Part shown: one piece after another, positions 8,023-14,229 of the stretch
Position numbering within the stretch: the stretch's first letter is position 1
Layout: each line of letters opens with the position of its first letter
Source of the DNA: Nitrospinae bacterium CG11_big_fil_rev_8_21_14_0_20_56_8
GTDB taxonomy: Bacteria; Nitrospinota; Nitrospinia; Nitrospinales; VA-1
Length of the DNA: 21,232 bases
Direction: 5' to 3'
Assembly (NCBI GenBank): GCA_002796165.1
Contig: PCWF01000069.1
Span: forward strand, 1 to 21,232
The notes under the pieces: model-generated
Told to the model about the DNA's origin: nothing
Seen by the model: only the letters and a program-made list of their open reading frames with translations
Databases searched by the model: none
Program-made: the position numbers and the translations under genes

Positions 8023-8053
8023 CGGCCGCCCGGCTTCCCGGGCCGGGCGGCCG
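8023..8053 (+). terminator. Long GC hairpin after rpoD
   Basis: CGGCCGCCCGGC (8023-8034) and GCCGGGCGGCCG (8042-8053) form a perfect 12-bp stem with a 7-nt loop, 21 nt past the rpoD stop. No T-run follows (GTTGCCGCACTTCC), so it is not a canonical intrinsic terminator. It may block 3' exonucleases, pause polymerase or mark the border with the tRNA 19 nt further on. Confidence 0.45.
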
Positions 8054-8072
8054 GTTGCCGCACTTCCATTCC

Positions 8073-8149
8073 GGGCCCATAGCTCAGTTGGTTAGAGCCC
8101 CCGGCTCATAACCGGTTGGTCCCTGGTTCGAGTCCAGGTGGGCCCACCA
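8073..8149 (+). tRNA. tRNA with CAU anticodon (tRNA-Met or tRNA-Ile2)
   Basis: The 77-nt cloverleaf includes an encoded CCA. The acceptor stem is GGGCCCA/TGGGCCC with discriminator A. The D arm is GCTC/GAGC, the anticodon loop CTCATAA with CAT at positions 34-36, and the T arm CCTGG/CCAGG with loop TTCGAGT. The top anticodon-stem pair (27-43) is a C-U mismatch. The lack of an unpaired first base and three-GC anticodon signature argues against initiator tRNA. The anticodon loop and the TTGGTC-CTGGTTC part resemble tRNA-Ile2, whose CAU is converted to lysidine by TilS, but elongator Met cannot be excluded. Confidence 0.95.
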
Positions 8150-8260
8150 TTTTCCCCGGGTCTATGCACGATCCTGCCGATTCCCTGGACCGGCATGTCG
8201 TTGAACACCGGACAGGTTTCAGGAAGATCGGGCACCCCGACCCCCATCACCCCAGCTTCA

Positions 8261-8620
8261 ATGACAGAACGGGAAATTCTTAAAAAATTGGTGACCGAGG
8301 AACACATCAGCGTAGCGGAGCGCAAACAACTCCCCAACCAAACCGCCAATACCGCGATTCTGGTAGAAATTATTTCCGAGCGCCTGGAAACCATCGGCAA
8401 GTTTCCCGACAGAAACGACCTGGACGACGATTTCGATGGAGGATTGATCTTTCGATCTCCTTCCGGCGAATACCACGTTTACCAAAAAGCGGAAGTATCT
8501 CTCATGAAATTTGCGGTGGTCAAGGACGACGTCTTCAAGGACCCCCAGGCGGCCGCGCGAACCTATTTGAAAGCCAACTTTGCCGGCAACATCGACGGCG
8601 TTCCCCTGGCCGAACCCTGA
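8261..8620 (+). CDS. Small conserved-looking cytoplasmic protein of unknown function
   Basis: The 119-residue protein begins MTEREILKKLVTEEHISVAE. I do not recognise it. It has no signal peptide or membrane segment. The first half is helical and charged; then come an acidic stretch RNDLDDDFDGG and a middle part IFRSPSGEYHVYQKAEVS that may form strands. The ATG at 8261 is preferred because upstream residues from the alternative ATG at 8195 are low-complexity and unlike a protein start; neither has a clear ribosome site. It follows the tRNA by 111 nt. Downstream, 212 nt without a gene hold a run of nine C (8653-8661) and the hsp20 control region. Codon use looks like that of its neighbours, so it is probably real. 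Confidence 0.65.
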   Translation: MTEREILKKLVTEEHISVAERKQLPNQTANTAILVEIISERLETIGKFPDRNDLDDDFDGGLIFRSPSGEYHVYQKAEVSLMKFAVVKDDVFKDPQAAARTYLKANFAGNIDGVPLAEP

Positions 8621-8709
8621 GTTTCGATCCCTCAAAAAAATATCGCCGGTGACCCCCCCCCGTCCCCACCGCGGACCCGAAAAATTTTGCCCTATTTTTT
8701 CACCCCGCC

Positions 8710-8738
8710 TTGACACCTGCCGGTTGCGGTTTTATCTG
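8710..8738 (+). promoter_or_regulatory. Candidate promoter of hsp20
   Basis: TTGACA (8710-8715), a 17-nt spacer and TATCTG (8733-8738) give a good -35 with a poor -10. No sigma32 consensus (CTTGAA ... CCCCAT) and no CIRCE element are visible. Transcription would start near 8745, just before the inverted repeat at 8755-8784. Confidence 0.35.
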
Positions 8739-8754
8739 ATGATTGACCTGAAGT

Positions 8755-8784
8755 GAAACAGTTTCGGTACCGAGGTCCTGTTTC
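8755..8784. promoter_or_regulatory. Inverted repeat in the hsp20 leader
   Basis: GAAACAG (8755-8761) and CTGTTTC (8778-8784) are perfect complements 16 nt apart and enclose the 8-bp palindrome CGGTACCG (8765-8772). GTTTTT follows directly, so in RNA it could act as an attenuator; in DNA it could be a repressor site. It lies 48 nt before the hsp20 start codon. It does not match CIRCE or a ROSE-type thermometer. Confidence 0.45.
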
Positions 8785-8832
8785 GTTTTTGAAATTGCCC
8801 AAAAACCAAACATTCTCTCAAGGAGCAGTCCC

Positions 8833-9273
8833 ATGAACATCGCACTCTACGATCCCAGAAATGAGATCCAGCATTTTTTCGACCACGCGAGCCGTTTATT
8901 CGCCGAACCTGGCCCCAACTTTTTCCCCGCTTGGCAGGAGCCGGAGAACGAAGTTAAAGTGAACATTATCGAAAGCAAAACCGAATTCGTCCTCGAGGCC
9001 CTGGTGCCCGGTTGGAAGGAGAGCGAAATCGACCTTGAGGTCCAGGAAAACCGGATGGTCCTGCGTGGCCGAATGGAAGAAACCCCGGAACCGCAGATCG
9101 ACTATCGTACCCATGAATTTTCCCGGCGGCCCTTTGAACGAAGGTTCCGGCTGGGCGCCCAGGTCGAGATCGACAAAATCTCGGCCAAACTGGAGAACGG
9201 GATTTTGAGGATCACCCTTTCCAAACGGGAAGAAGCGAAACCCCGGCGGGTGGAAATTCAGGCCGAGAACTGA
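8833..9273 (+). CDS. Small heat shock protein, Hsp20/alpha-crystallin family
   Basis: This 146-residue ATP-independent chaperone holds unfolding proteins in large oligomers. A short N-terminal arm (1-38, with IQHFFDHASRLF) precedes the alpha-crystallin domain (about 40-138). The diagnostic block is AKLENGILRITL (118-129) and RPFERRFRLG lies before it. The C-terminal tail RRVEIQAEN has a VEI motif in the place of the I-x-I oligomerisation anchor. AAGGAG 7-8 nt upstream of the ATG sets the start. The gene is monocistronic: an inverted repeat precedes it and a strong terminator follows 15 nt after the stop. Confidence 0.95.
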   Translation: MNIALYDPRNEIQHFFDHASRLFAEPGPNFFPAWQEPENEVKVNIIESKTEFVLEALVPGWKESEIDLEVQENRMVLRGRMEETPEPQIDYRTHEFSRRPFERRFRLGAQVEIDKISAKLENGILRITLSKREEAKPRRVEIQAEN

Positions 9274-9287
9274 TCCGCGAGCGACAT

Positions 9288-9322
9288 GCCAGCCCGGGAA
9301 AAACCCGGGCTGGCTTTTTTTT
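9288..9322 (+). terminator. Rho-independent terminator of hsp20
   Basis: GCCAGCCCGGG (9288-9298) and CCCGGGCTGGC (9304-9314) form a perfect 11-bp stem with an AAAAA loop, followed by eight T (9315-9322). Confidence 0.95.
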
Positions 9323-9355
9323 CGCACCCCCCCTTAAAATCTCAATCCATTTCAA

Positions 9356-9384
9356 TTACACTATAAATACAGGTAAGATATAAA
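9356..9384 (+). promoter_or_regulatory. Weak candidate promoter upstream of the 9491 gene
   Basis: TTACAC (9356-9361), a 17-nt spacer and TATAAA (9379-9384) could drive the next gene. A second TATAAA at 9362-9367 lacks a good -35. The leader would be about 100 nt. A terminator upstream at 9288-9322 means some promoter is needed in this stretch. Confidence 0.3.
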
Positions 9385-9490
9385 CCGGGAACAGGCTCTT
9401 TAACTTTTGCAGAGGTTGTGTTAAAAACCACGGTCCACGCTCCACCCCGTACCGTTTTGCAGGACGAGTGTCGAACAAAGAAAGGGACGA

Positions 9491-9841
9491 ATGAGATCAC
9501 TTGCGACTATCACCGTGAAAGATATCGAAACCATCAAAATGGCGCTGAACGACGCCATTTCGGATATGAACACCGAACTCAAAGGGGGCGTTTCCGAAAA
9601 ACAGCGCCAATCCATTTTCGAATTCAAAGGGAAATACAGCCGGGTTTTTGAAAACCTGAAGCAGAACCCCTCCATCTACGCGCTGAGCGAGGCGGAGTTG
9701 GATGTCGTGGCGGGGGGATTGAACGATGCGGTGCAATTGATCGAAGAAAACATTACCGACGACCTGACCGATCAGGAAAAAAGCGAGATAATGCTGTACA
9801 AAAACGACTGTCTCCGGTTGGTGGAAATTCTCGCCGGTTAA
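9491..9841 (+). CDS. Small helical cytoplasmic protein of unknown function
   Basis: The 116-residue protein MRSLATITVKDIETIKMALN... ends in CLRLVEILAG. I do not recognise it. It is predicted almost wholly alpha-helical and acidic, with helical stretches such as DIETIKMALNDAISDMNTEL and AELDVVAGGLNDAVQLIEEN. It has no signal peptide, membrane helix or metal motif, and one cysteine near the end. AAAGGG lies 4 nt upstream of the ATG. It stands alone between the hsp20 terminator and the convergent pyk operon. An overlapping frame from 9418 is a shadow. Confidence 0.75.
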   Translation: MRSLATITVKDIETIKMALNDAISDMNTELKGGVSEKQRQSIFEFKGKYSRVFENLKQNPSIYALSEAELDVVAGGLNDAVQLIEENITDDLTDQEKSEIMLYKNDCLRLVEILAG

Positions 9842-9876
9842 CGGCTCCCCGTTCTCACCCCCGTTGCCGGGTGGCC

Positions 9877-10107
9877 CTACCGCATGAAGTTTACGTAGTA
9901 GCCGTAGTAAAACATCCAGCCCGTTATCCCCGTCCCGGCCACCATGCTGAGAATCCAGGCCTTCTTACTCCCGCTCCGGATATTATTCTTGTCCTCGTAC
10001 ATCCAGGCCGAGTGAACCAGCATCCCCATGAAAAAAGAAATGGCCAGGAACGAGAGGAACAGGATGAAAAACATGAACGGAGAAAATTCCAAATTCGATC
10101 TCAGCAC
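9877..10107 (-). CDS. Very small membrane protein with two TM helices
   Basis: The 76-residue product has hydrophobic helices at about residues 10-32 (FMFFILFLSFLAISFFMGML) and 50-70 (ILSMVAGTGITGWMFYYGYY), with a charged linker YEDKNNIRSGSKK between. The start is GTG at 10107, with GGGAG 7 nt upstream; an internal ATG would remove part of the first helix. It lies 21 nt after another tiny membrane protein and closes the apparent pyk operon. Function is unknown. Its size resembles accessory subunits of membrane complexes, but that is only a guess. Confidence 0.75.
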   Translation of the reverse strand: MLRSNLEFSPFMFFILFLSFLAISFFMGMLVHSAWMYEDKNNIRSGSKKAWILSMVAGTGITGWMFYYGYYVNFMR

Positions 10108-10128
10108 AGGACAACTCCCGGCAACACG

Positions 10129-10338
10129 TTACAAGAAAAAACCAGACTCGGCGATTCCAAGAACCGCCAGAAGGCGGGCGAATCCCAGCAACGCCCCAAC
10201 CACAAGCGCAATGGACAAAACCACCCGGCACAAGACCCCGAATACCTCCCGGGGAGTTCTTTTCTCCTGCCACGCGCTGATCACCATCGTCAACACCACC
10301 ACCAGAATCCCGGTGATCAAATAATATCGGGGAGACAT
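10129..10338 (-). CDS. Very small membrane protein with two TM helices
   Basis: The 69-residue product MSPRYYLITGILVVVLTMVI... has TM helices at about 6-23 and 38-64, joined by AWQEKRTPREVFGVL. It ends in hydrophobic GIAESGFFL with almost no cytoplasmic tail. The ATG at 10338 is the only good start before an in-frame stop, but no Shine-Dalgarno is visible, so translation may depend on coupling. It begins 55 nt after the pyk stop. I do not recognise a family. Confidence 0.7.
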   Translation of the reverse strand: MSPRYYLITGILVVVLTMVISAWQEKRTPREVFGVLCRVVLSIALVVGALLGFARLLAVLGIAESGFFL

Positions 10339-10393
10339 GGAAGCGATTGTATCAAGAATTTTTTAGCGAAAGAAGAAAATCCTGAGGTCCCAA

Positions 10394-11821
10394 TCAGGGA
10401 ACCCTCTCCACCCGAATGACGTTGGTCCATTGGGGAATGCCCATGGGAAGGCCGGTGGTGATCACCACCCGGTCGCCCTTTTTGACGAGCCGGTTTTTCT
10501 TGAGCAACCGAAATAATTCCCCGAGGTTTTCGAGAAAATTTTTGCTTTCCTCGACCATGAAGGGAACCGCTCCCCGGACCAGGGTGAGTTTTCTTGCACG
10601 CTTCCTGCACGAGGTGAAGGCCAACAAGGGGACCATCGGGTGCGGCGAAGAAACCATCCGGGCCGTACCCCCCGTCAGCGTGAACAGCATGATCGCCTTG
10701 GCCCCCAGCAACTCCACCAAACGGTTGGCCGAATACGTAATCCCTAAATGAACCGGGGGCTGGTCCTTGAAGAACCAGCTCCAGGGAAGGATGCGCTGAT
10801 TTTCGCGCTGGAATTCCTCGGTCTTGAGTGCGGTTTCCACCATAACGCTCACGGCGGCGCGGGGATGCTTCCCGACCGCCGTCTCCCCGGACAGCATGAT
10901 GGCATCGGCGCAATCGGAGACGGAATTGGAAATGTCGGAGATTTCCGCGCGGGTGGGGCGGGAATTTTCGATCATCGTCTCCAGCATCTGAGTGGCGACA
11001 ATAACCGGTTTCGCGTGTTTCGCGCAGGCCTGGAGAATCTTCAACTGAACCACGGGCACATCCGACAAAGGCATCTCGATCCCCAGGTCCCCCCGGGCCA
11101 CCATCACCGCATCGGACGCCTCCACGATCTCATCCAGGTTCTGCACCGCCTGTTTGCGCTCGATTTTGGCGACCACCTCGGCATCCCCTCCCTGAGAACG
11201 GATCAAGCGGCGAAGCTGGAGCACATCCCGCGCCATACCCACGAATGAGAGCGCCACGAAATCGACCCCCTCATGCAAACCGAACTTGAGATCGGCGCGG
11301 TCCTTGCGCGTCAGAGGACTGGTCTGGATCAGCGCATCGGGGAGATTGAGCCCCTTGAAATTCGACAACCTCCCGCCCACCTCCACCTGCGCCTCGACCC
11401 GGTTGGCGATCACCCGATTGGCGCGAACGCACAATTTACCGTCATCCAGAAATACCGGATCCCCCGGTTTCACCTCCTTGGGGAAATGAGCATACTGAAC
11501 CGGGATCCAGCCATCCCGGCCCATGCCCCGGTCGGTGCTCAACACCACTTTCTGCCCCTTGTGGAGAAGGATCGAACCCCCTTCGAATTTTCCCACCCGA
11601 ATCTTGGGTCCTTGCAGGTCCAGCAGAATCCCCAGGAAAATGCCCGTCTCCGCCTCCACCTCGCGGATGAATTTAATCCAACGGCGCACCACCGAATGAT
11701 CCCCATGGGACAAATTGAGCCGAAACACGTTGACCCCGGCCCGTGCCAGTCCCCGGATCTGGTTCTTATTGCCGGAAGCCGGCCCCAGCGTGGCGATAAT
11801 TTTGGTCAATCGCGGGTTCAT
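10394..11821 (-). CDS. pyk: Pyruvate kinase
   Basis: This enzyme converts phosphoenolpyruvate and ADP to pyruvate and ATP. The 475-residue protein begins MNPRLTKIIATLGPAS and has RLNLSHG (34-40), the catalytic-lysine block VVAKIERKQAV (Lys219, Glu221), MVARGDLGIE (240-249) and the MLETMIENSRPTRAEISD stretch. The B domain is inserted at about 74-160. The C-terminal regulatory domain is present, without the extra PEP-utiliser domain of some Gram-positives. In SDCADAIML a cysteine replaces the usual glycine. GGGGGAGAG close to the ATG sets the start. It lies 25 nt after the hydroxylase gene and appears co-transcribed with it. Confidence 0.96.
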   Translation of the reverse strand: MNPRLTKIIATLGPASGNKNQIRGLARAGVNVFRLNLSHGDHSVVRRWIKFIREVEAETGIFLGILLDLQGPKIRVGKFEGGSILLHKGQKVVLSTDRGMGRDGWIPVQYAHFPKEVKPGDPVFLDDGKLCVRANRVIANRVEAQVEVGGRLSNFKGLNLPDALIQTSPLTRKDRADLKFGLHEGVDFVALSFVGMARDVLQLRRLIRSQGGDAEVVAKIERKQAVQNLDEIVEASDAVMVARGDLGIEMPLSDVPVVQLKILQACAKHAKPVIVATQMLETMIENSRPTRAEISDISNSVSDCADAIMLSGETAVGKHPRAAVSVMVETALKTEEFQRENQRILPWSWFFKDQPPVHLGITYSANRLVELLGAKAIMLFTLTGGTARMVSSPHPMVPLLAFTSCRKRARKLTLVRGAVPFMVEESKNFLENLGELFRLLKKNRLVKKGDRVVITTGLPMGIPQWTNVIRVERVP

Positions 11822-11846
11822 CGTCTCTCCCCCTTTGGCAGGCGCG

Positions 11847-12656
11847 TCATGGCGCGTTAGTGTAGACCAGAGGAATTCTCCGAACCGGCATCATCAGCAG
11901 GCTCCAGAACCCCACATCCTCCGGTTTGCGATACCCTTCCACGCCGATGACAATCTCCGGCTGGAGTTTTTGTGCATCCGGTATATAGGTTCCCAACAAC
12001 CGATCCCAGATCGACAGGTTGAATCCGAAATTGGAATTGGTCTCCTTCACCTCGATGGAATGGTGGATGCGGTGCATGTCGGGAGTGACGACCGCCCAGC
12101 GAAGCGCGCGGTCCAGGCCCTCCGGCAACGCGATGTTGGAATGGGAAAACTGGGCCATGCCGTTCAGAATCGCCTCAAACACCAGCACGGACAAGGGAGA
12201 AGGCCCGAGGGCAAAAATGATCCCGATCTTGTACAGCATGGAGCCGAGGATCTCCACCGGGTGGAACCGCAAGCCGGAGGAGACGTCCAGATCCAGGTCC
12301 GAATGGTGAACCACGTGGAACCGCCAGAACAGGGGAACCATATGGACCACGACGTGCTGGACATAAATCATGAAGTCCAGGAAAACGACGGGAATCAGAA
12401 ACTCGATCCAGGAAGGAAGTTGCACCAGGTTGAGAACGCCCCAGCCCCCCACTTCGGCCAGGCGGGCGGCACCCACCGCCGCCGCGCCAAAGAATACCCG
12501 AACCACCAGAATATCCACACCCGTCAGGCCCAGGTTGATGGCCAGACGCCGGGGTTTGGAGTCGACCCGGGGATGCCGGGGAATCCACGATTCCAGAACC
12601 AGCATCAGCAGGAAAACCCCCATAAATACCAGAAACCGAATTGTGTTGGCGTCCAT
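11847..12656 (-). CDS. Fatty acid hydroxylase / sterol desaturase-family membrane di-iron oxygenase
   Basis: The 269-residue membrane protein has the histidine clusters of this superfamily: HVVVH (101-105), HVVHH (114-118), RFHPVE with H132, H172 in the following helix, and HRIHH (195-199). These bind two irons that activate O2 to hydroxylate or desaturate a lipid. The ending NSNFGFNLSIWDRLLGTY (207-224) is typical of the bacterial branch related to alkylglycerol monooxygenase and C-5 sterol desaturase. Hydrophobic helices lie at about 5-22, 42-65, 84-100 and 140-165. GAGGGA precedes the ATG by 3-4 nt. The actual lipid is unknown; membrane lipids such as ornithine lipids or hopanoids are possible. 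It requires O2, suggesting an aerobic or microaerobic host. Confidence 0.9.
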   Translation of the reverse strand: MDANTIRFLVFMGVFLLMLVLESWIPRHPRVDSKPRRLAINLGLTGVDILVVRVFFGAAAVGAARLAEVGGWGVLNLVQLPSWIEFLIPVVFLDFMIYVQHVVVHMVPLFWRFHVVHHSDLDLDVSSGLRFHPVEILGSMLYKIGIIFALGPSPLSVLVFEAILNGMAQFSHSNIALPEGLDRALRWAVVTPDMHRIHHSIEVKETNSNFGFNLSIWDRLLGTYIPDAQKLQPEIVIGVEGYRKPEDVGFWSLLMMPVRRIPLVYTNAP

Positions 12657-12689
12657 GTCCCTCGCAAAAATTGGATGAATCGAGCCGGG

Positions 12690-13205
12690 CTATTTCTGCC
12701 GCCCTTTACCTTCCAGGTGAAGTTTGCGCAGACGATCCTCCCGTTCCTTCTGGACGATGATCAGGGAAGCCTCGATCATCAATCCCAGAAACCATAATGT
12801 CGTGAAGGCAATGAGCCACAGGGAAACGATATTGAACCAGTACTGATTGGGCGTGTAATCGGTGGAAATATGGACCAGAGCCCGAATCTTGTCCCGCTCA
12901 ATCGCCGTTTTCCTGGGAAAGGTTTTGTAAAACGGATGATCCATCTTCTTCGCACGTTCGACCATTTCCTCGTGCGGGAGATTAACGAATGACATCACTT
13001 CATTTGCGTTGTTTTTGAAAAACAGCCGCATCTGCTTCATTTCCTCCGTGTCCGGCGGGGTGTGCGTGTAATACCAAAAGGTGACTGCGGTGGCTAACAC
13101 GAAAGATCCCCAGAAGGAAATCCGTTTGCCCCATTTTCCCCTTTTTTCCTCCACCTCCCCCTTAATGGTGGAATGGACATCGTCCAAATCCGGCGAGTCT
13201 TCCAT
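12690..13205 (-). CDS. Unknown inner-membrane protein with two TM helices, first gene of the pyk operon
   Basis: The 171-residue protein has an acidic N-terminus (MEDSPDLDDV), a first TM helix at about 29-47 (ISFWGSFVLATAVTFWYY), a roughly 75-residue loop and a long hydrophobic stretch at about 122-150. It ends in a basic helical tail VQKEREDRLRKLHLEGKGRQK. The loop probably faces the periplasm and the tail the cytoplasm. I recognise no family. AGGAG lies 12 nt before the ATG, a rather long gap. It leads the minus-strand cluster, 33 nt before the hydroxylase gene, and diverges from the cytidylate-kinase-like gene. Confidence 0.8.
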   Translation of the reverse strand: MEDSPDLDDVHSTIKGEVEEKRGKWGKRISFWGSFVLATAVTFWYYTHTPPDTEEMKQMRLFFKNNANEVMSFVNLPHEEMVERAKKMDHPFYKTFPRKTAIERDKIRALVHISTDYTPNQYWFNIVSLWLIAFTTLWFLGLMIEASLIIVQKEREDRLRKLHLEGKGRQK

Positions 13206-13255
13206 AATGACGAGTTTCTCCTACAAGGTTTAATTGACAGCCCCGCGTAACCATT

Positions 13256-13285
13256 ATTATACCGCGAATCCGCATTTCCGCCCAA
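13256..13285 (-). promoter_or_regulatory. Candidate promoter of the 13205-9877 operon
   Basis: A perfect TATAAT is read on the minus strand at 13261-13256. The best -35 is TTGGGC (13285-13280) with an 18-nt spacer, a weak match. Transcription would start near 13249, about 44 nt before the first start codon. Confidence 0.4.
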
Positions 13286-13317
13286 ACCCACAGCCGGGAC
13301 GAACAATACAATTGAGG

Positions 13318-13346
13318 TTGCACATTTTTTCGGGCAAGACTATTAT
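13318..13346 (+). promoter_or_regulatory. Candidate sigma70 promoter of the cytidylate-kinase-like gene
   Basis: TTGCAC (13318-13323), 17 nt, TATTAT (13341-13346). The start would be near 13353, leaving a leader of about 46 nt to the ATG at 13399. It is divergent from the candidate promoter at 13256-13285. Confidence 0.5.
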
Positions 13347-13398
13347 GAAGCGGGACCGCAAAAAAAACCGTATTCATCAAGGAAGAGCAGGAGAATTT

Positions 13399-14109
13399 AT
13401 GTCAACTGTCATGCCCGAAGCCATTTCGGATCGCATTATCGCTGAAAAAATCCGTGAATGGGAAGAAAGAAAAAAAAGGGAAAAAGCCCAAAAAGATCTG
13501 CGGGAAATCAAAGTCCACCCCTTCATCACCATTTCGCGGGATCTGGGTTGCCGGGAGGAAGAAATCATTCCCCATCTCGAAACGGAACTGGGCTGGAAAG
13601 TTTACGGGCGTAGCTTGCTCGACCACATCGCCAAACGGGAAAATCTGAGCCGGAATTTTATCGAAACCCTTGACGAACAACGGCAAAACCTGGTGGATAA
13701 CTGGGTCAATTACCTGATCCGGTCCGGGGCCATTCTGCAGGACGATTACGTGGTCCTGATCTCCAAGCTCATCAAGGTTATCATCGCTCAGGAAAGCGCC
13801 ATCCTCCTGGGCCGGGGGGCCAACTACATTCTGGCCGATAAAACGGAAGGCCTGCGGATCCGGTTGACCGCACCCCAGAAAAACCGCATCCACAATATTG
13901 CCCACCTGCGGCACATTGCCGAAAAGGACGCCGACGAGGTGGTTCAAAAGACCGACCGCGAGCGGGAGGAATTCATTCAGCACCATTTTAAACAACAGGC
14001 CCGGTCCCCGATTGCATTCGATATTACTTTTAACACCGAGACCCTGTCGCCGGACATAATCGTAAAAACCATTATTTTCATGGTGGAAGAAAAAAAGAAA
14101 TCGCACTAA
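13399..14109 (+). CDS. Cytidylate kinase-like family protein
   Basis: The 236-residue protein matches the cytidylate-kinase-like (Cytidylate_kin2) pattern. A basic helical N-terminus (10-37, rich in K, R and E) leads into ITISRDLGCREEEIIPHLETELGWKVY. LLGRGANYIL (136-145) and DRERE (186-190), the usual lid arginines, follow. True CMP kinases have a GxxGxGK-like P-loop. Here the strand-loop ISRDLGCREEE lacks the GGR/GK pattern, so ATP use is uncertain. The substrate in this family is generally unproven. AGGAG 6 nt before the ATG at 13399 decides the start over upstream codons, and the predicted transcript begins near 13353. It is followed by a hairpin and then the MFS gene. Confidence 0.85.
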   Translation: MSTVMPEAISDRIIAEKIREWEERKKREKAQKDLREIKVHPFITISRDLGCREEEIIPHLETELGWKVYGRSLLDHIAKRENLSRNFIETLDEQRQNLVDNWVNYLIRSGAILQDDYVVLISKLIKVIIAQESAILLGRGANYILADKTEGLRIRLTAPQKNRIHNIAHLRHIAEKDADEVVQKTDREREEFIQHHFKQQARSPIAFDITFNTETLSPDIIVKTIIFMVEEKKKSH

Positions 14110-14119
14110 GGCTTTGTTC

Positions 14120-14150
14120 ACCCGGTCCGGGGACCCACCCCACCGGGTTT
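14120..14150 (+). terminator. Hairpin terminator after the kinase-like gene
   Basis: ACCCGGT (14120-14126) pairs with ACCGGGT (14142-14148), and inside this GGGG (14129-14132) pairs with CCCC (14138-14141) around loop ACCCA. Only three T follow, so termination may be incomplete. It separates the kinase-like gene from the MFS gene. Confidence 0.5.
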
Positions 14151-14229
14151 CCCCAAGGTTGACGACTTTGATTCCAAACCCAAGGGAAGGCCCGGCTATC
14201 TCCCTCCAACGTCAACCCAATAACCCGCC

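Noticed and set aside
8092..8400. Minus-strand frame ending in GGPTWTRTRDQPVMSRGL
   Set aside because: The familiar C-terminal sequence is a translation of the tRNA gene, a common annotation artefact.
8653..8661. Run of nine C as a phase-variation tract
   Set aside because: It lies between genes, away from a start codon or a -35/-10 spacer, so slippage would not obviously switch a gene.
11715..12797. 360-residue plus-strand frame opposite the hydroxylase gene
   Set aside because: The minus strand holds clear histidine clusters and a Shine-Dalgarno. The plus frame has H, Q and N-rich shadow composition.
13313..13323. Second sigma54 promoter (TGAGGTTGCAC) before the kinase-like gene
   Set aside because: The GC has no GG at the required 10-nt spacing upstream. 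The bases fit a sigma70 -35 better, with TATTAT 17 nt on.
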